NCBI GenBank assembly: GCA_963680875.1
Contig: OY804585.1
Span: 23,971,686 to 24,035,685 of the forward strand
Source of the DNA: Bathymodiolus brooksi
Taxonomy: Eukaryota; Mollusca; Bivalvia; Mytilida; Modiolidae
DNA: 64,000 nucleotides
Reading direction: 5' to 3'
The number at the start of each line of letters is the position of its first letter. Position 1 is the first letter of the stretch. The notes below the pieces were generated by a model. It worked only from the letters and a program-made list of their open reading frames with translations. It had not been told where the DNA came from and searched no databases. The translations under genes and the position numbers were made by a program. Below, one piece after another: positions 44,825 through 57,400 of this stretch.

Positions 44825-45170
44825 AACGGTGTAATGGTTAGCATACTCAATTCGAGTGCGATAGATCGAGGATTCGATCCTCGGTTGGGTAAAACCAAAG
44901 ACTATAAAATTGGTATTTGCGGCTTTTTCGTTAAACACGTATCATTAATTTGTATGAGCAAAGATTGAAATCATGTTAATGTGTCGGTATGGGGCGAAAT
45001 GTCTACCCGCAGACTGTTGTTTCAGTGAGCTAGGGCTATAAAAATGTGCATTGGTCTGGTACAAAGCTGACATAATCATCATCTCATTGAATTACAATTA
45101 TCTTGCTTACTTGGTGTTCACCAACAATCACTCACTCACTCACTCACTCACTCACACTCATAAATATTGA
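44825..45170 (+). repeat. tRNA-derived SINE with (CACT)n tail
   Basis: Head ACGGTGTAATGGTTAGCATA with a perfect T-arm (CGAGG, ATTCGAT loop, CCTCG). No acceptor stem pairing, so it is not a working tRNA. Ends CTTGGTGTTCACCAACAATC then (ACTC)n. Confidence 0.75.
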
Positions 45171-45339
45171 GTATTTACCACACTGTGACTGAAATGCAGA
45201 TACAATTTTTTTTTAAATAATTATAAAATAAATAATATGAAAAATAAGTTTGATTCACATTGATATTTTAGCTTCGATTGATTGATTTTTGTTGTGCTTA
45301 ACGCCACTTTCAGCAATATTTCAGCTATATCATGGTGAC

Positions 45340-47020
45340 TTCTAACTTCGAAATGTTGTCTTTAAGTTGATTACATTACATGTTGAACTATAAATTTTAA
45401 TACTTATGACAGGACAACTGCAGATTTACCATTGAAATCCAATGTTTTTATAACCGCATTACTAGACGATTCTTCTACATGCCTACCTTCACAATTAGAA
45501 AGGCTGTTTTATATGTCCCACAAGTTGATGAATAGTGTTACATCATACTCATAAATTTTAAATATGTAAATTTAATATCGAAATGTTGTTTGTTTATATG
45601 GTTCTGATTGGTTAATCAATGTTCATTTAAACAAGGTGCTTTTATTAAAAAAAACCACACAGTTTTAACAAAATAAAAAATAATAACAGACGCCTAAAAT
45701 ATGTAGTTGAACGTGACTACAACAATAACTTGGTTTTTCATAATAACGGAATTTCTTCACTGTGTAGGGAGTAACTTCCGTTATTCGTCTTACTAGTAAT
45801 GAGCCGACAGAATAGATCACGATGTTTGACCATAGAATATATGATTAGGTCGCTAATTTCGGACAGAATATATTTTAAAAATCCTACATTGTTTACTAAT
45901 AAATGAATTGTCCAGGTATTTCTCCGGAAGGTATTGTTTCTTTGAAGACTTACCTGTCTGATGGAATTGCATTTAATAATTTCGGAATAAGTCTGTGTTT
46001 TCTAGAAAAATACATCAATATTTTTTTAGAAAAAAATATATCAATAGGCCTGTATTTTTAATATACATACATGTAAATATCAATATGTGTATTCGCTTGT
46101 TCTCGCCATGATATAGCTGTACAATTGCTAAGTTGACGTTAAACAACAATCACTCACTCACTCAATAGGTGTACATTTATGAAATTTTAAATATATGAAT
46201 AGGAGAATCGATTAAGTCCAAGCTGCACAACACTACCCATATAATATTGATTTTTCCCTATCCCTACTCCCTCAAAATAACCCATTCCCTATAAAACTTA
46301 AGCAAAACATAGGAAGCCAACAAAAGAAAATTCACATTACTGGTTTCAATGTGTATTTGCTTATTGAAGAATGCAACTATAAACGGGTGGAAATCTGAAA
46401 TTTCTGTGGTTATATAAATTGTCCACAAATAAAATAATATCGCACTAATTAAATCTGGGGGGGAAAAAACAAGAAAAGTAACATCGGTACCCAATTAGCC
46501 CAAATCATGACTGGTAAGATGTTTGACTTTATACAGACAACATGTGGTGGTATTATGTTATTTATATTGATACAATTACTCCAGTTCAGAAAATATTGTA
46601 TAATTCATAAAAAAAAAACCACACCCCTACAATAAAAATGAACACAATATGGAAAGAATATTACCTCACCATACGTAAGTGAAAACTATATATATATATA
46701 AAAAGTTCAAAGCATACTAAAGAAAATGACGAACCGAACATCCTTGATAAACTTAGCCCAAATACAAACCAGAGGAAAATACAAGACGAACATCTTTGTT
46801 TAACCTACACAAAAACATACAAGAGAAAACATCTTCGGCAGACGATAGTGGAAAGGCATTCTCATTTCGTAGTGAAATATATGTACAACTGTATACACAC
46901 AGCAGCAACAAAACAAGAAACCAGAAGAGAGTTGTCTGTCACCTCAAAAATGTACCATTGAAGCATACTATTATTACTCTGTCTAAGCTAGTATTTATAT
47001 TGGTATTGAGGGGTAGAGGA
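45340..47020. other. Gene-poor stretch before gene 2
   Basis: AT-rich, with a SINE tail at 46095-46170. Nothing else recognisable. Confidence 0.55.
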
Positions 47021-47024
47021 TTAT

Positions 47025-47195
47025 AGTATTTTAACGCCACTTTCAACAATTTTTTAGCTATATCGTGGCAGTCAGTTTTATTGGTGGAGGAAACCGGAGT
47101 ACTCGGTGAAAATCACCGACCTGGCGCAAGTCACTGAAGAACTGTATCACTTAATGTTGTATCGACTACACCTCGCCTGGGTGGGATAATGATAT
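47025..47195 (-). repeat. SINE-like element
   Basis: TTAACGCCACTTTCAACAAT, TATATCGTGGCAGTCAGTTT, GAAACCGGAGTACTCGGTGA and the end CTCGCCTGGGTGGGAT. Confidence 0.8.
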
Positions 47196-47407
47196 TGAAC
47201 ATTGTTGTCATAGATATCTAATTTAGTGAACACAACGCATTTCTGGAATTAAAGTCATCTTAATAATTGTGCATTATAACACATTTAATAAACCACTGAT
47301 ATTTCAGATTTGTACATCTGAGTAACATCCATCTTGAATTGTAAAATTTGATTTAGAAAAAAGATAAACAAAAAATACCACATCGTCAGAACAGTTGCAA
47401 AATATTT

Positions 47408-47592
47408 AAGGATTTATCTCAATTTTTTTTTCCGTTCATGAAGAAATAAACTCAAAAATGTGGTACACACTGTGTAACCCGCTAATGTGGTACACGCTGT
47501 GTAAACCGCGAAGCGGGTTACGCATGGGTGTGTACCACATTTTTGAGTTTATTTCGAATGAACCGAACAAAAAATTGTGATCAATCCTTATA
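47408..47592 (+). mobile_element. Long palindromic MITE
   Basis: ~63-bp arms: left 47408-47470 and right 47529-47592, sharing AAATAAACTCAAAAATGTGG and TACACAC; the centre holds a second small hairpin (GTAACCCGC/GCGGGTTAC). Confidence 0.8.
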
Positions 47593-47784
47593 AATTAATT
47601 CCTAATTAATTTTGTTCTTGTCCTAAAAATATTTTGTCGGATAATAATTGCTTAAAAAGAATTAAAAATTAAAAATGTTCCCAATTGAGACCCCAACATG
47701 TGACTTCCGGTTTAAAATTGTGTCTATTTAAAATAACATCAATTTTTTATCCAATCAAAATCTCTTAAACACATCAAATTAATT

Positions 47785-47945
47785 TATATCCGAAATATCG
47801 TAGAAACAGAGGCAAAATCGATACCTCTAAGCACACATACATGACCCCTAACACACATATACATGACCCCTAAGCACACATACATGACCGCTCAATTTGC
47901 TGGCTTGGAACACCACTTCAATAAAAAGTGATGGGATTAAGGTAG
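47785..47945 (+). repeat. Short member of the 36/39-bp-array repeat family
   Basis: GAAATATCG, AAATCGATACCTCTAAGCAC, three degenerate ACACATACATGACC units, then GGCTTGGAACACCACTTCAA and TAAAAAGTGATGG. The same flanks border the long arrays at 12508 and 39735. A further fragment is at 3735-3850. Confidence 0.7.
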
Positions 47946-48251
47946 TTTTATGGGCCCAAACCTTTAAGATCAATAATTATTTTCTAGAAATGGGAGATAA
48001 ATCATACAATATAATAGTCAAAATATAACGTGCATATTTACACATGTTTTTACATTGCCTGCAGGTATATCACAGGCCTCTGTTGTAATCGTCAATACAA
48101 AGCGTTGAGCCGTAGTAAATCTATATTGTCTTATCATATTGGTTATTGTGACGTAAATTAGCCGCAGAATTACCTCAGAGTGCACCGTTATGAGTAAATC
48201 TATACAGGAACCAGGAAATAGAAAACTGCAATCTAATAGAAAACCGTACAG

Positions 48252-48257
48252 TATAAA
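48252..48257 (+). promoter_or_regulatory. Possible TATA box of gene 2
   Basis: TATAAA 107 bases upstream of the gene 2 start codon, in a spacing that would place transcription start near 48283. AT-rich surroundings make chance occurrence likely. Confidence 0.3.
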
Positions 48258-48363
48258 TTAAAAAACTGTATTAAAATTTTTAGTATATTGAAGATCATTG
48301 AACACAGTAGTTGCAACGAAAACTATTCTGTTACTTACTTATTTTTGTACATATATCAAAACT

Positions 48364-48445
48364 ATGCCATTTTTACAGGTTATCAGCCCGTGGCTTCTGT
48401 TCTGCATATTATGTAATGTTTCAGCTAATACAGTGCCATCCCAAG
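48364..48445 (+). CDS. Gene 2 exon 1: start codon and signal peptide
   Basis: The ATG at 48364 is the first in frame after a TGA at 48289-48291. It encodes [20 protein letters not shown] followed by Ala: a short polar start, a hydrophobic core and a small residue at position 21, so cleavage before Asn22 is likely. The exon ends CCAAG|GTAAGA in phase 1, exactly the phase required by the VWA exon, and the split codon is Gly. The reading frame, not the longer overlapping ORF in another frame, is the one supported by phase. An upstream non-coding exon spliced at 48379 cannot be excluded but would remove the start. Confidence 0.85.
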
Positions 48446-51400
48446 GTAAGAATTGGATTTCAACAATATGATTTCAGCGCTGAGAACGGTGAGATCTATT
48501 CCAATTTACTGAAGAACAACATTTTCTGTTTGTTTTTCTTTTAAATTGAAGATTATTTCTACAATTGCTATGTAACATTATATTCATATCTTAGGGAGTA
48601 AATAACTAAAAAAAAATACAAGCCAAGAAAGTAAGCGCTCGTGTATTTGTGTGCTAAGGGTATTGGTTTTACTTTTTTCTACTCTTTTTTTTCTATGTTG
48701 GAACTGTTCCTTCAGTGTGGTATGCTTTTGGTTTTATTTTCATTTAACAGACACTACATGTCAAATGATTTAAAGGACAGTTTATGCATTAGTACTAGAG
48801 GTTACAGACACTACATGTCAAATGATTTAAAGGACAGTTTATGTATTAGTACTAGAGGTTATTTTATAAAGATGATTGAATATTCATATCAATCCACTAA
48901 TGTAGTCTTATTACAAAGTTAAAAAAACAATAGTAATATTAATTTGGGTTTTCCTGATAATCTAATTTTTCTATTTTCTCAGTGAAATATATTTCTCTCT
49001 CTGTATATCTGCTTTAAAGTGTAAAAAATTAAAACAAAATGTACGGAAAAAAAATTATTTTTCAAATAATTGTTTTCTTTATTATTATACAAGATAATAT
49101 TACTCTAATTTTTGGAGGATATCGTCTTAATGTCATAAACCTCCCTGCTTTGTGATTTGTACTTAACATTTGTCAAATCAGAACAGTGAGTTAATGGGAA
49201 ATTACACAGAAATCTTTTAATCGTTTCCTTGATACATTGCTTTGTAAATTTTCGGCGATTCAACGTTTAACTCTCAACTTTGTGGAGTTCCTTTTGTCGT
49301 TGTCCAAGCTTTTATTTTTCTTCGCGGACTTCGGTGCATTGAGTTCGTCTTGAAGGAAATCATTTACGGATGTGTTCACATCTCCGGGATGTTTACACAC
49401 ATGCTCTAGCAATAACATCAATACCGGATATACTGAATAACTGGTAAAACAAATGGGCATATTATTATTTGACCACACCGCCCCCGAAAATGAACCTTTT
49501 GATTAATGTTTGTTTAATACATCTATTACATATTTTACAGGTTGTCGTGGTGTGGTAGATTTTATCTTCTTGGTTGACGGTTCAGATAGCATTACCTCAA
49601 CAGACTTTAACAAACTGAAAGATACTCTGATACATTTAATGGACAGACTCCATATTGGGCCAGGTGAAGCTCGAATGGGAGTTATTGTGTATAGTTCTAA
49701 AATAACCCAACTGATACCTCTAACAGGAGATAAGATATTGCTAGGGTCTGAATTATCCAACATAAGACAACCTCGTATGGGAACAAATACTGCAGTAGGA
49801 ATTGAAGCCATGCGTGCAATGTTTACAGAACAATATAAAACCATAGGTGTTCCGAAAGTTGGTATTGTTATTACTGATGGTCTTTCACTAGACCCAGGCG
49901 AAACCATTCGTGTTGCCTTTCTTGCAAAGAACGATGGGATTAATATGTATGCAGTAGGCGTGTCCAACTTGATTGACAGGGTGGAATTGGCGGGAATAGC
50001 ATCCACGGATGAGCAGATACTTACTGTTGATACTTTTGGGGAGCTGTCAGAATCACCAAGCCATCTTGTGAAATTAGTATGTCCAAGTAAGTAAATATGT
50101 GCAATTAAAATTCCGTAATCTTTTTCTTCACTTTTTCTTCTAAACATGAGTTGCATTTCAGTCACATGGGCATTTGCACCCATATTACTTCTGGTAGATG
50201 TTTATGTTGCCAAATTATATATAAATCAGTCCGATTTCACATGTCTGTATCCAATGAAATACTTTCTTACATATTATGTAATCAGTAATTGCTATTAAGG
50301 TGTAACATATTTCTGTATATAGTTTAAAACTATATAATTCATTGTGTTTCAACACATATTCTTGTAGTAATCATGATTTTTGCATGAACTCTTTCTCCTA
50401 GTGTAAGATTGTTGATGGCCATCTTTGACTTTCGGTAATGATACTGATGAAGATGTATTGAAATGATATTAAAAAAATGTATTAGAATTGAAATAAAATA
50501 GAAATAAAAAAACAGTATGGTTAGAAAAGATTTATATTTCTTATTTGATGAAAAGATTTTGTTTTTTTCAGTGATATTATTTTGACTGACTTGTTTTTTT
50601 TTGGGGGGGGGGGGAGGGGGGTTTCTCTTGTTTTGTTTTTGTTTTTTGTTTTTGTTTTTGTTTTGTTTTTTTGCTTCGTTTTAACTTTGTCTTGATAGTA
50701 TTTTGTATTACTATTGAAACCTTAATATAAGTTTAAGCATATTTTATAGTCAAAAACATGACAATATGATCAGATACAACTTTTACAACTTAGAACTTCC
50801 TTATTATTATGTATAATGATGTTTGTTTATTTCAGCCTCTTTTCTGACAACATGGACAACAACGACCACAACTACTACAACATTACCTCCAACAACTACG
50901 ATAAAAATAGACCTACCTACAATGGCACCAACTGCAGGTAACACATAGAAAAATATCTCCGATGAAGAATACACTATTGTTCTCATGTAAAATGACGGGG
51001 GAAATGAAATAGAGCTATCAATGTTAACTCTTTTTTTAAATTATCATAATGTCTTTTATAATTGTCTTTTTAATACTTTAAGATATTCTATTTTTGCATT
51101 TTTAGCTTAATGTTCAAATAGGATGTCTAATTGTCGAACGATTGCCTTATGATACTAAAGGAATTGCGTAGCTTTTATCCAGGATTCCAGGTTGTCTAAT
51201 TCTTATTAAGAAATAACTTAGCATTCTTCGGGATCCCAGTATAAGTGGGACAAAAATCAAGACATTTCACCCTACGTCAGTGGTAACCTTTAAACATTCT
51301 CACTCACTCTGTTTTCTTGGTAAATAACATCTCCAAATACATAATGTGATAGATACGCCATACGATATATAGGTCAAAAATACTTTAAATCATGTAAAGT

Positions 51401-54400
51401 GCAAAGACATAGAAGATGTATTATATTATATATCATCATATTTTAATATGTATAATCTAAATCGTACATAATTATGCAAAGTAAAAATTAAATTAACCCA
51501 ATTAACTAAATGGCTATATTAATTATCAAGGTACTATCAATCAATCAAGAAATAATTATGTCAAATATAGGAAAATAATGTAAATCGAAATATGTGTATG
51601 TGTGTATGAACGCTTCGATGCTGTCTTCTTGCTTGAATGAAATAGCCCAATAAAAAAGGATGCCATCTACTTCACCGGAAAATAGAAAACCGCTAAAGAT
51701 GCGCCACCACCCATAATGCTATACACCCTAGAGAAAATAATTTATATTATAATCTCTATGGTTACGCGAATGAAATTGTATATATATATATAGATAGATT
51801 ATAACATGACCTTTTCCATATCGTCCCTGGCATCACCCCGAGACTCCTATATCAGCCCAAGGCATAGCCGATGGCTTATATGGGTCGAGTGATGATACCA
51901 GGGCAGATATGAAAAATGTCATGTTATAATTTGTTTATCACATATTTAACCATGACTGAAATAAATTAAAAATAAATGAAGAATTTGTTTATTCATCAAA
52001 ATAACAACAAAATAAATAACGTCAACAAAAAGTCAACAATATAATTCACCATATTTATTACAGCTATTAAACATCACTTTTCAATATAAATCAGAGTTCC
52101 AATTCTTATTATTTGTGCCATAAAAATTTATTGTCAAATTTTCCTGGATATTTGAGCATGGGAATAGTGTTATTCAGGGCCGTAACTAGGGTTTGAAACA
52201 GGGGAGGCTGGAGTATGGAGTAAGGGAGTACGGAAATTGTGACTTAACGACCGAAAATAAAGCATTTTTTAAATCGATTTCTTTATTATTGAGACACCTT
52301 ATATACCAGTTACTATCGTAAATACCGATCACGCAGTCGAAGCTTCAATGGCAAATTAATCATAGCACAACTGATTGATTTTTAAAATAATATTTTAATG
52401 AATAATTTCAAATGAAAGTACTAAGTCGGTAAATGCAAGATGGATTTTCCTATTGCCACTCGAATCCCGTCTTTTGAGAACAGCTTCTGGAATTACCTGT
52501 CCGACAGTATCATTACGGTGAACGTAAATCATCGCCAACTCACACATGCTATCTTCAGTCATTGTTGCTCTACGCCAAGTCCTGAAGCGACGAAGAGCCA
52601 AGAAAGACCTGTCACATATATACAGGCACCGACTGATAATGCTAGAAGTAGCTTTAAAATCACATGAACATTTGGGGACAAGTCAGTCAGCGTCAGCATA
52701 AAAAATTGAATCTGAAAGTGTATTGACAAACTGTAAGTTTCAGCGGATGCATTTTGCCACCCTTCTTTCAACCTCTTGTGGAAGATCATTTGGGTATGGC
52801 ATGTCTTTTATTTGCAGTTTGTATTATACGTCCTTTAGTCTGATAAAATGACACTTGAAAGTAACTGGAAAATTACCCTTTTTAATGTTCATGGGAAGCC
52901 TATGAAATTATCTCATAAGCATTTTGCAGTAGTACATGTATGATGGTCTATTATATATTGTTTATTCAAGAAATAAAATATATAATACTAAGCTCTATGG
53001 AAAGTCCTTGACTTAGAGACCCACTAAATCGGAGCACTTGCAAAATAGAGAAAACAAGGACGGATCCAGCGGAATCAAACTCTGGAATTTGGTTTAAAGC
53101 TAATATTAGTCGTTAAAGTATATGTTCATGGTTTCATTGTAATCTTTATTGTTATAGGTCCATGTGATGAATGTAAAATGATGAACGGCATCGGATACAA
53201 CCCTCATCCGGAAGATTGTGATAAGTTTACACAATGCTATTTTGGTGAAAATAATCAAATAGAGGCTGTATACAGACAGTGTCCGTTTAACCAATACTGG
53301 GACCAGGATGTACTAACATGTAGATCTGCAGAAAATGTATTTTGTCATAAAGGTAACTAACTATAGTAGTAATATTTAATAAAAAGAACTTAAATATACT
53401 GTGACGTCATTATTATTCGTGGTAAAAAGAACTTAAATATACTGTGACGTCATTATTATTCGTGGTAAAAAGAACTTAATTGTGACGTCATTATTATTCG
53501 TGGTAAAAAGAACTTAAATATACTGTGACGTCATTATTATTCGTGGTAAAAAGAACTTAAATATACTGTGACGTCATTATTATTCGTGGTAAAAAGAACT
53601 TAAATATACTATGACGTCATTATTATTCGTGATATATCAATTTTCGTGGATTTCGTTGATAGCATGAAACCACGAAATGAAGTATTCAACGACTATTTAT
53701 CAGTGTACACATGTATTGACTGTAGCAGAGGACACACGAATTTACCTATCCCGAAAATTCAATTTTTCGTCAAATCGAGATAATTAATATTGCTATCAAC
53801 GATCTCGTAAATGAAACAACATTTGTTATCCTTGTACATTATTACTATTATGATTTATTGAAATTATTAAAATAATACACAACTTTAAAAAAAAAATCAC
53901 CTGGTTCGTATTACCTCATATAATAACTTCAATTGTGTTTCTTGTAGAAAAATGCAAGCTTCCTGGTTTGTTGTCATACCCTTACAAGACAATCAGAAAT
54001 AATCGTGGATTCTGGAAATGTAATCTAGGAAAGTCTGTGGCGATGTGTTGTCCTGATGGGTATTTATACAGACCTTACCAAGGCTGCGTAGAGCATGATG
54101 GACCAACCGATCCATGCCCACCAAATATTTATCACGAGGGTGCATGTGATTCAAAACCAATTTTCGGAAATCTAACGCATTATGATCAGTTTGCTGAAGG
54201 TCATGGCTGGCTAAGAAGACCATGTGCACCAGGAACTCACTATAATCCTGTTGACTGTGCATGTACGTTTCATGCGGCATATATTCCCGGAAGTAAAGGT
54301 ATGCTTGATTACGTATTAACTCTTACATTATCACTATGCTATTCAATTACACCTATCATGTCATATTTATGAATGCTAGTTTCAAATCACATTAAACGTA

Positions 54401-57400
54401 ATACCATTCGTTTTACCTTTACACACGCATGTATATAATATGAAAAGAAACTGATGGTCAACCATTCCACAAATATAAGCAAAACCCTTTAATGGGATTC
54501 CCCTCTTGATAAATGGACAAAACAGATAGAAACAAAACCCTTTAATGGGACTCCCCTCTTGATAAATAGACAAAACAGATAGAAACAAAACCCTTTAATG
54601 GGATTCCCCTCTTGATAAATGGACAAAACAGATAGAAACAAAACCCTTTAATGGGACTCCCCTCTTGATAAATGGACAAAACAGATAGAAACAAAACCCT
54701 TTAATGGGACTCCCCTCTTGATAAATGGACAAAACAGATAGAAACAAAACCCTTTAATGGGATTCCCCTCTTGATAAATGGACAAAACAGATAGAAACAA
54801 AACCCTTTAATGGGACTCCCCTCTTGATAAATGGACAAAACAGATAGAAACAAAACCCTTTAATGGGACTCCCCTCTTGATAAATGGACAAAACAGATAG
54901 AAACAAAACCCTTTAATGGGACTCCCCTCTTGATAAATGGACAAAACAGATAGAAACAAAACCCTTTAATGGGACTCCCCTCTTGATAAATGGACAAAAC
55001 AGATAGAAACAAAACCCTTTAATGGGACTCCCCTCTTGATAAATGGACAAAACAGATAGAAACAAAACCCTTTAATGGGACTCCCCTCTTGATAAATGGA
55101 CAAAACAGATAGAAACAAAACCCTTTAATGGGACTCCCCTCTTGATAAATGGACAAAACAGATAGAAACAAAACCCTTTAATGGGATTCCCCCTCTTGAT
55201 AAATAGACAAAACAGATAGAAACAAAACCCTTTAATGGGATTCCCCTCTTGATTAATGGACAAAACAGATAGAAACAAAAATAAAAGAAACCTTACATAG
55301 ATCGCTTCATTAATTTTTTTGATAATTTCCTCATTAATTGAACAAATAAAATACATAGTGTTAACTGATAACGGTTTACTTTTTTCATGATTTTTTAATT
55401 GATCTATTATATTTATCCTTTAATATTTTTTGTATACCAACTTGTACTTGTTGTATATAAATGTACAATGTGATATTAGTCATCCCTGAAAACGCGTTGT
55501 CATCATTTAAAACTTGCATTCAATCACAAACAAACCACACTGGTATACCATATGAGACGTTTTAAAACATTCTTCCTTTACTATGACCGCATAGACACGA
55601 AAATAATTATATGCATTTAATTAGTAAACCAATTCACAAATACTACTGACACATTCAACAAAGAGAGTATTGGTGGCCTAGTGGTATTGTCGTTTTTATC
55701 TGACCACAAGTGTATAAAGATAAGGAAGTCAACAAAAATGTCAAAAATAATTTTTTATCAATGTGTGACGTAAAAGTGTCTTTGACATTTACTTCACTGA
55801 ATTTGGTACTGCTTTGACTACTATTTTAACTATTTCGTTCCAGTATTGTTATAGATACTGCTATAGTGACAGCCGGAACCTTTGAGCCGTAATGAAAGCG
55901 GGTGATTTGGCGCTTTAAAATCTGATTCAACCCACCATTTCTTTAGAAATGCCTGTACCAAGTCAGGGTGATTACGGTTTTCACAGGTTTCCGGTTGTTG
56001 ACTGATTTTGTCTGTTTATATACTTATGAGTTTTGACTTTCCCTTTGTAAGATTGTTCGGAGTTCGTTAATTTTGTTATTACCCTTATTTATGATGATTT
56101 TATTTGTTAAATTAATAAAAGGGATAGGACACAAGTTTTACCAACTTATGAAGTCCTCTTCCATTGATACAATAAATTCACATAGTATAATGATCATTCT
56201 GAGCATGCATATAATACATATAGAAATATATTGTAAATAATTAACGAATTAATAAAAAGGTTGTGTTGGATGGATGCGAGGTTGGAGAGTAGATAATTAT
56301 CGAGTAATTATACTGCAAGGAATCTTTTTGAAGATTTAATAAAATTGAAAACGTGTTTGATGATATTAATATTTTCTTCGTTTGTTAAATCATCGGACCC
56401 ACGGGTTAGTAGATTCAAATCGTTGTCTGTACCCAATTTAAGTTGTTCATCATAATAAGTCTTATTTCAGTATAGTTAGGACAGGTTTAAAAAAATGGAA
56501 TGCATCTTCCCGTGGAGCTCCACAGGAACAAGCAGCATCATTTACTATATTAACCTTTGATAGATCATAATTTTGAAAGGATTACGAGTTACGAAGTTGA
56601 GTAAGAATAATATTAAGTTTTCTGGGACCATAATAAAAATGTTTCGGGATACGTTTTGTGTTATCTGACTGTTCCTTTCGAGTGGCTTTTTGGAATTTAG
56701 TTAATGTGTCAAGATTACGATCAAATTGATATAGCCGGTTCCAGAGCTTAACAGTAGATGGAATAAAAGATTCAGTTGTAATCGAGAGTCTATAAAGGGT
56801 ATTATTAAATCCGAACCGTTTCTTAAGGGGTAAATAGTTGTGCTTTGTCCAGTAGAAGGAATAAGTTCTCTATGATAATTTGGTGCATGTCCATTCTTTA
56901 TATTATAAAATAACTGGAGTTTCCTATTATGCCTTCTACTAGAGAGAGTAGTCCATCCTGTTTCTGAGTACAATTTATCTGTGTTTATGAAAATTGGTAA
57001 TCCAGTTACAATCCTTGTAGCATCTAGTTGCAATTTTTCAAGTTTGGTTGAATAACACACTCCACAATTATCCCATATTTCACAGGCATATTCAAAAATT
57101 GGGCGGATATATACTAAGTACAGTTTTTCTAGATTTTGTCTACTTAACCTATATTTTAATTTTCGCAGTATACCTAAATGTCTTGATACGCTAAAGACAC
57201 AAGTGCTACAGTCGTGCTCTCGATGTCCAGCTCAAAAATTTAGGTTTCCATAGACCTTCTAAAGGAATAGGGTCGGTGTATTAGTCTTCTTGTAAAATTG
57301 ATATTTTAGGAATGTTACCATTATGATTTATAAGAACAATTGTATTGTTATTTGGAATGGATAATATTTTTGAAATCAATATTTTCCAATCTTTTTTATG

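Noticed and set aside
44825..44900. tRNA gene
   Set aside because: The T-arm is good but the acceptor stem does not pair, and the sequence continues into a SINE body and tail.
48311..48544. 77-residue plus-strand ORF starting near 48311
   Set aside because: It is in a different frame from the signal-peptide exon, which alone has matching phase to the VWA exon.
48751..48862. Extra exon of gene 2 preceded by CAG
   Set aside because: In the phase required by the neighbouring exons the frame closes after seven codons.
49260..49478. 72-residue minus-strand ORF with a Lys-rich end
   Set aside because: Not recognisable, short, and without any supporting signal.
49503..50183. 226-residue minus-strand ORF
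   Set aside because: Shadow of the VWA exon of gene 2, which has clear MIDAS motifs and splice sites on the plus strand.
50560..50700. G-rich and T-rich tract as a regulatory element
   Set aside because: Simple low-complexity homopolymer runs next to an intron's polypyrimidine-rich end; no further signal.
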